From: Rhizobium terrae
Lineage (GTDB): Bacteria; Pseudomonadota; Alphaproteobacteria; Rhizobiales; Rhizobiaceae
Length of the DNA: 63,975 nucleotides
Assembly: GCF_003425685.1 (NCBI RefSeq)
Contig: NZ_QJKM01000025.1
Coordinates: 1-63,975, forward strand
Direction: 5' to 3'
The notes below the pieces were generated by a model. The model was not told the origin of the DNA. It did not search any database and was given only the letters and a program-made list of their open reading frames with translations. The translations under genes and the position numbers were made by a program. Positions 34,792 through 43,107 of this stretch are shown here, piece after piece. Within the stretch, counting starts at the first letter, position 1. Each line of letters opens with the position of its first letter.

Positions 34792-35757
34792 ATGGTCGGA
34801 AATTGCTGTACGCCGTCGGGTCGGATGAAGGACGAAAAGAATGTCACGAGCTTTGGCGCCCGGTCGGCGACTGATCTTCGAGGCATGGTTCGCGTCCCCG
34901 GCGGCTCTTTCCGCATGGGCGGCGACAGCGGCTGCTTTCCGGAAGACGGTGAAAGCCCTATCAGGAGCGTCGAACTCGATGAGTTCATGATCGACGCGAC
35001 GACCGTCACAAATGCCGAATTCGCGGCATTCTGTTTCGACACCGGCTACGTCACCGACGCGGAACGGTTTGGATGGTCCTACGTCTTCAACGCCGCACTT
35101 CATCCCGACGCCGAGCACGAGATCATCGACGCATCGGTGGATGGCGCACCGTGGTGGCTCGCCGTCCGGCATACCCATTGGCGATGTCCGTATGGGCCTG
35201 GATCAGATTACATGCACGAAACGGATCATCCGGTCGTTCATGTTTCATGGAACGACGCCCAAGCTTACGCCGTCTGGGCCGGCAAGCGTCTGCCTACCGA
35301 GGCAGAATGGGAAAAGGCGGCGCGCGGCGGCTTGGATCAGGCCTCCTATCCCTGGGGCGACGATTTGACCCCGGGCGGACAGCATATGTGCAATATATGG
35401 CAGGGGGAATTTCCAGGCTTTAACAGCGGCGGCGACGGATATCTGAGCACGGCCCCGGTCAAAGCCTTCCCGCCCAACGGGTTAGGCCTCTATGAAGTCG
35501 TGGGAAATGTCTGGGAATGGTGCGCCGACAGTTTCAGAGCGACATGGCATCAGGCCGAACGCGTAGAGACACGGCAGAATCCGCAAGGTCCTCCGGCAAG
35601 CGAACTCAAGGTCGTTCGCGGCGGCTCCTATCTCTGCCATGCGTCATACTGCAATCGCTACAGAGTGGCCGCCCGAAGCAGCAATACACGGCACTCGACC
35701 ACCGGACACATGGGTTTCCGTTGCGCCAGTTCGGCGACAGAGACGATTCCCATGTAG
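34792..35757 (+). CDS. Formylglycine-generating enzyme (aerobic FGE, SUMF1 family)
   Basis: A 321-residue FGE-sulfatase domain protein. MVRVPGG-type opening (MVRVPGGSFRMGGDSG), HPVVHVSWNDAQAYAVWAGKRLPTEAEWEKAARGG, then GNVWEWCAD. The copper-binding catalytic cysteines are present at C282 and C287 (LCHASYC), five residues apart as in characterised bacterial FGEs, followed by NRYRVAARSSNTRHSTTGHMGFRC. It oxidises the sulfatase active-site Cys to formylglycine using O2. No signal peptide, so maturation is cytoplasmic, like the sulfatase. Divergent from the sulfate-ester operon and sharing its operator region. Confidence 0.95.
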   Translation: MVGNCCTPSGRMKDEKNVTSFGARSATDLRGMVRVPGGSFRMGGDSGCFPEDGESPIRSVELDEFMIDATTVTNAEFAAFCFDTGYVTDAERFGWSYVFNAALHPDAEHEIIDASVDGAPWWLAVRHTHWRCPYGPGSDYMHETDHPVVHVSWNDAQAYAVWAGKRLPTEAEWEKAARGGLDQASYPWGDDLTPGGQHMCNIWQGEFPGFNSGGDGYLSTAPVKAFPPNGLGLYEVVGNVWEWCADSFRATWHQAERVETRQNPQGPPASELKVVRGGSYLCHASYCNRYRVAARSSNTRHSTTGHMGFRCASSATETIPM

Positions 35758-35881
35758 CGGCTTCTGCCTTGCAGTTGAAAGGAATCGAACCGACGACGGG
35801 TAGCCCAACCAGCGTCAATGTCTGAGAAGCATGCCTTGTGGCATAAGGGTATTTTATGCCCCGGCTCGAGGTCGTCGAGAG

Positions 35882-36802
35882 TCACGCTTTCAACGCCACA
35901 TCTGCCGACACTGTTTTCGCGACCTCGGTTATTACTGTCCTCAGCCAGCGATGGGCTGGATCGTTGCGGTAACGGACATGCCAAGCCATCTCGACGGGGA
36001 ACGTGCCAAGATCGACCGGTGCAGGCACCACCTTTACGCGGGGGTCCCGCGCAAGTCCGCGGCAGATGAGGCGCGGTAGCGTCGCGCAGTAATCCGTCAC
36101 CGCGATCATTTCGGGCACGGCCAGAAAGTGGGTGACCGAAACGGCCACGTCGCGCTTCAGCCCCTGCCGACCGAGCGCCTGGAACAGGCCGGCGCGCAGT
36201 CGGCCGGGCGGCAGGACGTTCACATGCATCATCCCTTCATATTGCTCGCGGGAAATGCTGTCTGATATCTCCGGGTGACCCGCCCGAACGACGCAGGCAA
36301 GTCCGTCATCCATCAGATGCTGCACGACGAGATTGTCCGGCGGGTCGATGATCCGGCCGAAAACCATTTCCGTGGTTCCGGATATGACACCGGTTTCCGC
36401 AAGGTCGCTGCCATAGGGAACGAGGCGAAGCTTGATGCCCTTCGCCCGTTCTCTCAACCGGGCGACCACCGAGGGCATGAGCACGAATTCCACATAGCTG
36501 TTTGGCGCCAGCGTGAAGGATCGCGTTGCCTTGGCCGGATCGAAATCCTGCTGGCCTGTGATCAGGTCGTCGAACTGCGCGAGTGCCGCGCCGATCATCG
36601 GCGCCATCTCCTCGGCAAGCTGAGTTGGCCGCATGCCGTAGCGCTCGCGGATGAACAGCGGATCGCGCAGCGTCTCGCGAAGCCTGTTGAGAGCGTTCGA
36701 CAGCGCGGGCTGGGTGATGCCCAGCCGCTCGGCGGCGCGGGTGACGTTCCGTTCTTCCATGAGCACCACGAAGACGGGCAACAGGTTCAGGTCATATCGC
36801 AT
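35882..36802 (-). CDS. LysR-family transcriptional regulator (NodD/NahR-like branch)
   Basis: A 306-residue LTTR opening MRYDLNLLPVFVVLMEERNVTRAAERLGITQPALSNALNRLR in two blocks, the arrangement typical of NodD, NahR and SyrM. The effector domain covers residues 90-300. It is divergent from the DJ-1/monooxygenase-fold/aldo-keto reductase operon across a 130-bp A/T-rich region and most likely controls it. Relatives of this branch respond to aromatic or flavonoid-like molecules, but the ligand here is unknown. Confidence 0.93.
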   Translation of the reverse strand: MRYDLNLLPVFVVLMEERNVTRAAERLGITQPALSNALNRLRETLRDPLFIRERYGMRPTQLAEEMAPMIGAALAQFDDLITGQQDFDPAKATRSFTLAPNSYVEFVLMPSVVARLRERAKGIKLRLVPYGSDLAETGVISGTTEMVFGRIIDPPDNLVVQHLMDDGLACVVRAGHPEISDSISREQYEGMMHVNVLPPGRLRAGLFQALGRQGLKRDVAVSVTHFLAVPEMIAVTDYCATLPRLICRGLARDPRVKVVPAPVDLGTFPVEMAWHVRYRNDPAHRWLRTVITEVAKTVSADVALKA

Positions 36803-36932
36803 GCAGCTATAATGCCATGTGAATATCTGGAATAAAACAAATAAATTTCCGAAATGTTCTGGTCAGGAGCATAGTCAGCACATCCGAAAAGGATGGCAAC
36901 CAAGCCCCACGGCAAACCTGATGGAGACTAAA

Positions 36933-37742
36933 ATGAGCAAGGGTAAACTTCTTCTGATCGGCTCCAACGCCACACGCATCGAAGTCCAGGGCGGCCGCAC
37001 CGGCGCCACGGGCCAGTATCTCAACGAAACCGTCGTGCCGGCCATGGCCGCAGTCGACGCCGGTTACGAGATCGTTCTCGCCACGCCTGATGGCACCAAG
37101 CCGCATATCGACGAAGCATCCGACAGCGTCGACCATTTCGAGGGCGACGAGGCGGCTTATCGCCGCGGCAAGGACTATTATGCCAACGATCCGGCCATGA
37201 ACGCCCCGCGCACGCTGCGTTCGGTCTTCGAGGAAGGTCTCGACAACTATGTGGGCGTCTTCGTTCCGGGCGGCCAGGCCCCCGTCGTCGATCTGATGCA
37301 GGATGCAGATCTCGGCGAAATCCTGCGCCACTTCCATGACAAGGCAAAGCCGACCGCGCTTCTCTGCCATGGCCCGATCGCAATCGCTTCTGCCATGCCG
37401 CATGCCCGTGAGTTCCGTGCCGCCCTCGTTGCCGGTGCGCCTGAAAAGGCAAAGGAATGGGCGAAGGACTGGCAATATGCCGGTTACAAAATGACGGTGT
37501 TCTCGAACACCGAAGAGACGGTCGTTGAGGATTATATCCTGAAAGCCAAGCTCTACTTCAATGTGGTCGACGCCCTCGAGGTCGCTGGCGGAGAGGTGAT
37601 CACCACGCCCGTCAATTTCGAGCCCAACGTCATCGAGGACCGCGAACTGATCACCGGTCAGAACCCGCGTTCGGACAAGCCGCTGGCTGCAAGGCTGGTC
37701 GCTGCCCTTGACCGTTCGCTCGCCACGGCCAAGGCCGCCTGA
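36933..37742 (+). CDS. DJ-1/PfpI (class I glutamine amidotransferase-like) protein
   Basis: A 269-residue protein with the nucleophile elbow ALLCHGPIAIA (Cys145) and an upstream acidic residue in the FVPGGQAP region, as in Hsp31/glyoxalase-III-like DJ-1 proteins. Members act on methylglyoxal, deglycate proteins or hydrate isonitriles. Longer than the 180-230 residues common for PfpI, with an insertion around residues 60-100. ATG 36933 has GGAG 8 nt upstream; ATG 36921 is less well placed. First in an operon with a monooxygenase-fold protein and an aldo-keto reductase, consistent with reactive-aldehyde handling. Confidence 0.88.
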   Translation: MSKGKLLLIGSNATRIEVQGGRTGATGQYLNETVVPAMAAVDAGYEIVLATPDGTKPHIDEASDSVDHFEGDEAAYRRGKDYYANDPAMNAPRTLRSVFEEGLDNYVGVFVPGGQAPVVDLMQDADLGEILRHFHDKAKPTALLCHGPIAIASAMPHAREFRAALVAGAPEKAKEWAKDWQYAGYKMTVFSNTEETVVEDYILKAKLYFNVVDALEVAGGEVITTPVNFEPNVIEDRELITGQNPRSDKPLAARLVAALDRSLATAKAA

Positions 37743-37758
37743 ACCGTCGACGGCATGA

Positions 37759-37780
37759 CGGGGCGCTGCGAGGCGCCCCG
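37759..37780 (+). terminator. GC-rich intergenic hairpin after the DJ-1 gene
   Basis: CGGGGCGC (37759-37766) pairs perfectly with GCGCCCCG (37773-37780) around a 6-nt loop, 17 nt after the DJ-1 stop. No U-run follows, so it may be an attenuator or transcript-stabilising hairpin within the operon rather than a full terminator. Confidence 0.5.
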
Positions 37781-37821
37781 CCGATCAAGATCACTGCCAG
37801 CCAAAATCATTGGAGAAGAAC

Positions 37822-38118
37822 ATGTCCGCACCCGTCAAGATCATGGCGATCCTCGCCGCGCGCCGCGGTCGGGCTGAAGACCTGAAGGAGCTGCTGTTCG
37901 GCATGGTGGATGCGTGCCGGGCGGAACCCGGCAACCTTCGCTGGGACGTCTGGCTGGATCAGGCTGATCCGACCCGTTTCGTGCTCGACGAACTTTATAC
38001 CGACACAGCCGCGGTCGCCGCCCATCGCGAGACACCACATTTCCAAAATTATTTCTCGAAGATCAACGATATCGCCGAACGGACCGCTCTCGTGCTGGAT
38101 GCAGCACAGATCGCCTGA
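37822..38118 (+). CDS. Antibiotic-biosynthesis-monooxygenase (ABM) fold protein
   Basis: A 98-residue ferredoxin-like alpha+beta barrel protein: VKIMAILAARRGRAEDLKELL, then CRAEPGNLRWDVWLDQADPTRFVLDELYTD and HRETPHFQNYF, as in YgiN-like quinol monooxygenases. These act without cofactors on quinols or are regulatory. ATG at 37822 has GGAGAAG 5 nt upstream. Located between DJ-1 and aldo-keto reductase genes with short gaps. Substrate not assignable. Confidence 0.9.
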   Translation: MSAPVKIMAILAARRGRAEDLKELLFGMVDACRAEPGNLRWDVWLDQADPTRFVLDELYTDTAAVAAHRETPHFQNYFSKINDIAERTALVLDAAQIA

Positions 38119-38148
38119 CTCGGCAGACGCAAACAAAGGACCACAACA

Positions 38149-39156
38149 ATGGCAATCAAGGATATCCTGCCGGGCAAGCTCGGCTTCGGCGCAGCCCCGC
38201 TCGGCAACATGTTCCGCGACATTCCCGAACCGGAAGCGCGGGCAACCGTGGAAGCCGCCTGGAACGACGGCATTCGCTACTACGACAACGCACCCTTCTA
38301 TGGTGCCGGCCTTGCGGAAATCCGCATGGGCGCAGCACTTGCTGACAAGCCGCGGGACCAATACGTCATCAGCACCAAGGTCGGCCGCGTCATTCTCGAT
38401 GAGGTCGAGGATGTCAGCGCCCGTGATCTCGGCGAAAAGGGCGACGTCTTTAAATACGGCCGCCCCAACAAGATCGTCAACGACTACTCCGCCGATGCGA
38501 CCCTGCGCTCGATCGAGGACAGCCTGAAGCGGCTGAATACCGATCATATCGATATCGCCTTCGTCCATGACGTTGCCCAGGACTTTTATGGCGACGAATG
38601 GCTCGATGTTTTCGAAACCGCCCGCAAGGGCGCCTTCAGGGCACTCGACAAACTGCGCGACGAAGGCGTGATCAAGGCCTGGGGCCTTGGCGTCAACCGC
38701 GTCGAGCCGATCGAACTTCTGCTCGAATTGCAGGAACCGCGGCCGGATGGCTTCTTGTTGGCCGGTCGGTATACCCTGCTCGACCATGATCGCGCATTGC
38801 AGCGTGTCATGCCGATGGTTTCCGAACGGGGGCTCGGTATCGTGGTCGGCGGTCCTTATAGTTCTGGCGCGCTGGTTGGCGGACCGAATTTCGAATACGC
38901 ACCGGTGACGGCGCCGATGAGGGAAAAGATCGCCCGCATCAAAACGATCGCCGACCGTTACGGCATCAGCATGAAGGCGGCCGGACTGCAGTTTGCGCTG
39001 GCCAACCCCGCCGTTGCCGCGGTCATTCCGGGCGCCAGCCAGCCGGGCCGTATTGCCGAAGACCGGGCAGCGCTTCAAGAAACCGTCCCTGCGGATTTCT
39101 GGCGCGAGCTGCGTGAATCAGGAATTGTGAACTCCGCTGCACCCTTGCCCGCCTGA
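38149..39156 (+). CDS. Aldo/keto reductase (pyridoxal/fucose dehydrogenase-like branch)
   Basis: A 335-residue (beta/alpha)8 oxidoreductase. LGFGAAPLGNMFRDIPE at the N-terminus, YYDNAPFYGAGLAEIRMGAAL with catalytic Tyr, STKVGR with catalytic Lys, and HIDIAFVHDV with catalytic His are visible. The long insertion after the Lys strand and the GGPYSSGALVGGPNFEY motif are typical of D-threo-aldose/L-fucose and pyridoxal 4-dehydrogenase-like AKRs. Starts 30 nt after the ABM gene. NADP-dependent oxidation or reduction of an aldose or aldehyde is likely. Confidence 0.92.
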   Translation: MAIKDILPGKLGFGAAPLGNMFRDIPEPEARATVEAAWNDGIRYYDNAPFYGAGLAEIRMGAALADKPRDQYVISTKVGRVILDEVEDVSARDLGEKGDVFKYGRPNKIVNDYSADATLRSIEDSLKRLNTDHIDIAFVHDVAQDFYGDEWLDVFETARKGAFRALDKLRDEGVIKAWGLGVNRVEPIELLLELQEPRPDGFLLAGRYTLLDHDRALQRVMPMVSERGLGIVVGGPYSSGALVGGPNFEYAPVTAPMREKIARIKTIADRYGISMKAAGLQFALANPAVAAVIPGASQPGRIAEDRAALQETVPADFWRELRESGIVNSAAPLPA

Positions 39157-39702
39157 ATGTATGCCAAGGTATTCCGATCCTAGAGCGACTTCTGGATCAA
39201 TGATGTCGGCGATCATTCCCTCTCTCATTTGACTGCGCGTATTCGCGGCGGCAGCTCGACATCAATGCTCGGCCAGAGCGGGCATGAACTGAATATTTTT
39301 GCCGCCGCGGAATGCATTGGCAAGCTCGACAGCGCGTCGAATGATGTTTTCAACGATATCGGCGCAAAGCTGCCGTAAGCTTAAGCTCTTGAAAGAATAT
39401 GGACTTGCGACCTGCTCATCAGAATCTCTAAGTCACTGATTCTCCGACTACTAAGCTTATGCGGATCGTTGTGCGGCGTATGGCCCACTTCTGGAACATT
39501 CTTTGAGGTGCATTCCAGAACTTACGGCTCTTGCGCTTTGAACAACAAATCGAAAGACGCTGCGGAGCACATGTCGAGGGACTTACAAGGCTGAACGCAG
39601 GAGGGACCCATTGTGGCCCCCCATGCGTACCTGACGAGCCAGTAGCACTTGGCGCAACTGGCTTTATAGCAAGATCTCATGGAGACGCTCGTCGTCCGCA
39701 GT
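39157..39702. other. Intergenic region between aldo-keto reductase and AraC genes
   Basis: 546 nt with no confident gene. A short minus-strand frame (about 39375 down to TGA at 39264-39262) has protein-like composition (CADIVENIIRRAVELANAF) but no start or family; it may be the tail of a lost gene. Other frames here are short and of mixed composition. The 3' ends of two convergent genes flank it, so no promoter is needed. Confidence 0.45.
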
Positions 39703-40740
39703 CTAGGGGGATGCGGAGACTGTCCGACTTGCATACGCGGTGTGGAGGCGCTGCTGGGTTAAAGCATCCTGCTTCGGAGCGACGCCGAAAGTTCTCGAAT
39801 ACTCGCGACTGAATTGCGACGCGCTTTCATAGCCAACCTTGTAGGCCGCTTCAGCGACATTGGCGGCTTCTGTCACCATGAGACGGCGCGCCTCGAGCAA
39901 GCGTAACTGCTTTTGAAACTGCAGCGGCGTCATGGAGGTCAAGGCCTTGAAATGCTGATGGAAGGACGACGGGCTCATTCGCGCGATTTGTGCCAGCTGT
40001 TCGACCCGGAGTGTCTCTGCGAAATTGGTGTGCAGCACTGATACGGCCCTGACGACGCGTTCGATGTTCGATTCCGGCAGCGCAAGTTTGCAAATCTCAC
40101 CGCCATGCGGCCCGCTCAACAGCCAGTAGCATATTTCACGCACGATCGACGGCGCCAGGACGGGAATTGCTTTCGGTGTGGCCAACAATCTCACCAGGCG
40201 CAAAATGCAGTCGGCCAAGGGTTGATCAACTTTGGCAACAAATGCACAGGGGCCCGATTCCTCTGATTGTTCCGGAAGGGCGTCCAGTTGTTCAAGGACG
40301 TTCCGCAAGGTTGCCACATCGAAATCGATCAAGACGCCAACATAGGGGACCTCTTCGCTGGCCTCGACAATGCGGCCGGTCGCTGGAAGACCGACGCTTA
40401 CCACAAGGCACTCCATCGTCCGGTAGCTCAGTCGCTCGTCCCCGAAATGGAGCTCCTTTGCCCCTTCCAGCACAACGCAGAGCGACGGCCGATAGATATT
40501 TCGCATCGGCATCATCGACTGGAATGAGCGAACGATATTGAAGCCGTCGATGGCTGTAGGGAACAGGCCTTGGCCCCCGCCCTGTGACTCAATGTAGTCC
40601 GTCACGGCAGCCAGCAGCGGTGCATTCATGCGCGGCTCCGGCTGTTTGCGCGGCCAGGTTAGCACTTGGCTCCGCCCCGGCATAAGCTCCTCTTCTGCAG
40701 GAATAGGCAAGTTTCTTGAGAGTTCGGGCATTCTGGTCAT
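39703..40740 (-). CDS. AraC-family transcriptional regulator (AraC_N type)
   Basis: A 345-residue regulator with the N-terminal cupin-like domain of the AraC_N family (residues about 60-220, RPSLCVVLEGAKELHFGDERLSY in the middle) and two HTH motifs at the C-terminus (LAQIARMSPSSFHQHFKALTSMTPLQFQKQLRL and AAYKVGYESASQFSREYSRTFG). ATG 40740 gives a roughly 37-residue extra leader; ATG at 40629 (MNAPLLAAV) may be the true start. Divergent from the MFS gene by 51 bp and likely its regulator, a usual pairing with SDR/AKR genes that detoxify aldehydes or alcohols. Confidence 0.9.
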   Translation of the reverse strand: MTRMPELSRNLPIPAEEELMPGRSQVLTWPRKQPEPRMNAPLLAAVTDYIESQGGGQGLFPTAIDGFNIVRSFQSMMPMRNIYRPSLCVVLEGAKELHFGDERLSYRTMECLVVSVGLPATGRIVEASEEVPYVGVLIDFDVATLRNVLEQLDALPEQSEESGPCAFVAKVDQPLADCILRLVRLLATPKAIPVLAPSIVREICYWLLSGPHGGEICKLALPESNIERVVRAVSVLHTNFAETLRVEQLAQIARMSPSSFHQHFKALTSMTPLQFQKQLRLLEARRLMVTEAANVAEAAYKVGYESASQFSREYSRTFGVAPKQDALTQQRLHTAYASRTVSASP

Positions 40741-40791
40741 TGGACACTCCGTCTAGCTTAAGGGTGCAACCAAGCGAGGAGTAACCTCAAA

Positions 40792-42105
40792 ATGGCAGAA
40801 ATTGTCGCCGGGTCAAGAGATCCAACAACGGAGCGGGTACAGCCTGCACCTTACAGCAGTGAATATGTCGGAAGTTGGCGGTTCGTCGCAATCTGCGCCA
40901 CGCTTCTCCTGATCAATGCTTTTTCACAGATTGACCGCATCCTCCCATTCATCCTGGCGGAAAAAATCAAGGCGGACCTGTCACTGACAGATACACAGAT
41001 GGGGCTGCTAACTGGCCTTGCCTTTGCAGTCTGTTACGCCCTTCTTTCGCTACCGCTTGCCCGTGCGGCCGATCGCGGCTCGCCGCGGCTCGTGCTGGTA
41101 TCATGCGTTTTGGTTTGGAGCGCGATGACAGCGCTGGGTGGCGTTGCTGCAAGTTTCATGTTCCTTGCGCTCACGCGCTTCGGCGTTGCCTTCGGTGAGG
41201 CGGGAGCCGTCCCGTCCGGTCACGCATTGATCGCCCGCAAGATCGAACCTGAAAGACGTGGCCTTGCGATCGGCCTATTCGCGATGGGAATCCCTCTGGG
41301 AACCATGGCAGGTTTTGCCGCTGGCGGTGCCATGGCAGATGCCTTCGGCTGGCGCATCGTGTTGATGGGTGCGGGTGCTATCGGCATCTTGATCGGCTTG
41401 TTGACGATACTGGTCGCAGGCCCGACGCCCCGTCTGCAAAACGCAAGGACGCGCAACGAACCCTTCCTCATGACAAGCCTTGAACTCCTGGCATCCCCGG
41501 CCTTCCGCTGGCTGTTCCTCGGCACGATCCTTCTCGGCTTTGCCGGCGCGCCTTTCTACGCCTTTTCAGTCCCGTTCCTGATCCGGACCCACGGCTTTAC
41601 AGCAACCGAAGTAGGGATCTTTTTCGGCCTGTTGCAGGGCCTGATGGGGATTGTCGGCACGCTGGGCGGCGGACGCTGGTTTGACCTTGCGGCACGCTCC
41701 GGTTCCGGCAAGGTTCTGGGTCCCCCCGCCATCCTCTTCCTGATGGCGAGCGTCACCACGACTGCGGCTTTGTTCGTCCCGGTAGGATGGATGGCAATCG
41801 CCCTGTTCGTGCCTTCGATGCTCTCATTCTCCTTCATGCTGCCCTGGGGTTTTGGTGCAGCGCATCTCGTCGCCGGGCCGGGTCGTCAGGCACAGGCATC
41901 GAGCCTCGTGATGATCGGGAGCGGCCTGATCGGACCGGCCCTTGGCCCCTTGTTCGTGGGTGTGGCCAGCGACGCTGCAAGTGCCGCAGACATTCCGAAT
42001 GGTCTCGCACTCGGCCTGTTGATCGTGCCCTTAGCGAGCATCCTGTCAGGTCTTGCCCTTCTTGTCGCCAACCAACGGGTCAGCGCTTTCCTTCGGCAAC
42101 GCTGA
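40792..42105 (+). CDS. MFS transporter
   Basis: A 437-residue major facilitator with 12 predicted helices: LLINAFSQIDRILPFILAEKIKADLSLTDTQ around helix 1, the loop motif LPLARAADRGSPR after helix 2, a central cytoplasmic loop at about residues 205-225 and GFGAAHLVAGPGRQAQASS late. The N-terminal part resembles the hexuronate/phthalate permease-like (ACS) or spinster group. Probably imports or exports an organic acid or drug. Followed by Tat-signal SDR and AKR genes on the same strand, 61 nt downstream. Confidence 0.92.
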   Translation: MAEIVAGSRDPTTERVQPAPYSSEYVGSWRFVAICATLLLINAFSQIDRILPFILAEKIKADLSLTDTQMGLLTGLAFAVCYALLSLPLARAADRGSPRLVLVSCVLVWSAMTALGGVAASFMFLALTRFGVAFGEAGAVPSGHALIARKIEPERRGLAIGLFAMGIPLGTMAGFAAGGAMADAFGWRIVLMGAGAIGILIGLLTILVAGPTPRLQNARTRNEPFLMTSLELLASPAFRWLFLGTILLGFAGAPFYAFSVPFLIRTHGFTATEVGIFFGLLQGLMGIVGTLGGGRWFDLAARSGSGKVLGPPAILFLMASVTTTAALFVPVGWMAIALFVPSMLSFSFMLPWGFGAAHLVAGPGRQAQASSLVMIGSGLIGPALGPLFVGVASDAASAADIPNGLALGLLIVPLASILSGLALLVANQRVSAFLRQR

Positions 42106-42166
42106 ATACGTCCTCGTCCACGCAACATCAGAACCGTTCTGAACTTAGTCAAACGGAGACACCTCA

Positions 42167-43012
42167 ATGTCTGATACCGGCAATTCCCGCCGCACGTTCC
42201 TGGCTCTCGCAGCCGCTGTCCCGTCGGCTCTCGCCATGAGCGGCATCGCGTCCGCCCAAACCACGCAAACAGCCGCCCGAAACACAGAACAACGCGTGGC
42301 AATCCTCACGGGCTCTTCGCGCGGCATTGGCGCCGCCACGGCAAAGCGTCTGGCGCGCGACGGCTACGCTGTGACGGTGAACTATCTGACCAATCGTGAT
42401 CTCGCGGCTCAGGTGGTCCGCGACATCGAGGCGGCCGGTGGTCGCGCGATCTTCCGGCAGGCCGACGTGGCGGATCCGGCAGCGGTGAAAGCGCTGTTCG
42501 ACGCCAATGATGAGGCATTCGGCGGCGTCGATGTCGTCGTCAACAATGCCGGTATCATGAATGTCGGACCCTTTGCCCAGATGACCGACGATGCTTTCGA
42601 CCGGATGATCGCGACCAATGTGAAGGGCAGCTTCAACGTCCTGCGCGAAGCAGCACGCCGCGTCCGGGATGGTGGCCGGATCATCAGCCTCAGCTCGAGC
42701 ATCATCAAGACGCCGCCGCCCGGGACCGGAGCTTACGCTGCGAGCAAGGCGGTCCAGGTTCTGTATTCGAGCGTGCTCGCAAAGGAACTGGCTGGTCGCG
42801 ACATTTCGGTCAACGCGGTCGCCCCGGGTGCCGTCGATACAGAGCTTCTTCGTCAGCACGGGGAAGAGGCGCTCAGAGGGATTCCCGAGCAGACGCCGCT
42901 GGGCCGCCTGGGGCTGCCGGAAGATATCGCGAGCACCATTGCCCTTCTGTGCTCGAAGGAAGGCGCATGGGTGAATGGACAGAACGTCTTCGCAAACGGC
43001 GGCCTCGGTTGA
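42167..43012 (+). CDS. Short-chain dehydrogenase/reductase with Tat-type signal peptide
   Basis: A 281-residue SDR. The N-terminus SRRTFLALAAAVPSALA is a typical Tat leader ending before AQTTQ. The mature enzyme has cofactor motif TGSSRGIG, NNAG, catalytic Ser in ISLSSS and YAASK, and the C-terminal SDR block ASTIALLCSKEGAWVNGQNVFANGG. Tat export is consistent with an SDR that binds its NAD(P) in the cytoplasm before folding, but periplasmic SDRs are unusual because the cofactor cannot be recycled there. The leader could alternatively be an uncleaved artefact of fusion. In line with MFS and AKR genes. Confidence 0.9.
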   Translation: MSDTGNSRRTFLALAAAVPSALAMSGIASAQTTQTAARNTEQRVAILTGSSRGIGAATAKRLARDGYAVTVNYLTNRDLAAQVVRDIEAAGGRAIFRQADVADPAAVKALFDANDEAFGGVDVVVNNAGIMNVGPFAQMTDDAFDRMIATNVKGSFNVLREAARRVRDGGRIISLSSSIIKTPPPGTGAYAASKAVQVLYSSVLAKELAGRDISVNAVAPGAVDTELLRQHGEEALRGIPEQTPLGRLGLPEDIASTIALLCSKEGAWVNGQNVFANGGLG

Positions 43013-43107
43013 GACGGTAGGCCGCCGACAGCACTCCTCGGCCACCAACAAGGCCAAGGGGTTCCCCCCGACAACGAGACCTCACCATCACCGCGAAGGA
43101 GCGCTTG

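Noticed and set aside
39262..39377. Protein-like minus-strand segment in the AKR-AraC gap
   Set aside because: No start codon or family; only about 38 codons. Mentioned as a possible remnant but not annotated as a gene.
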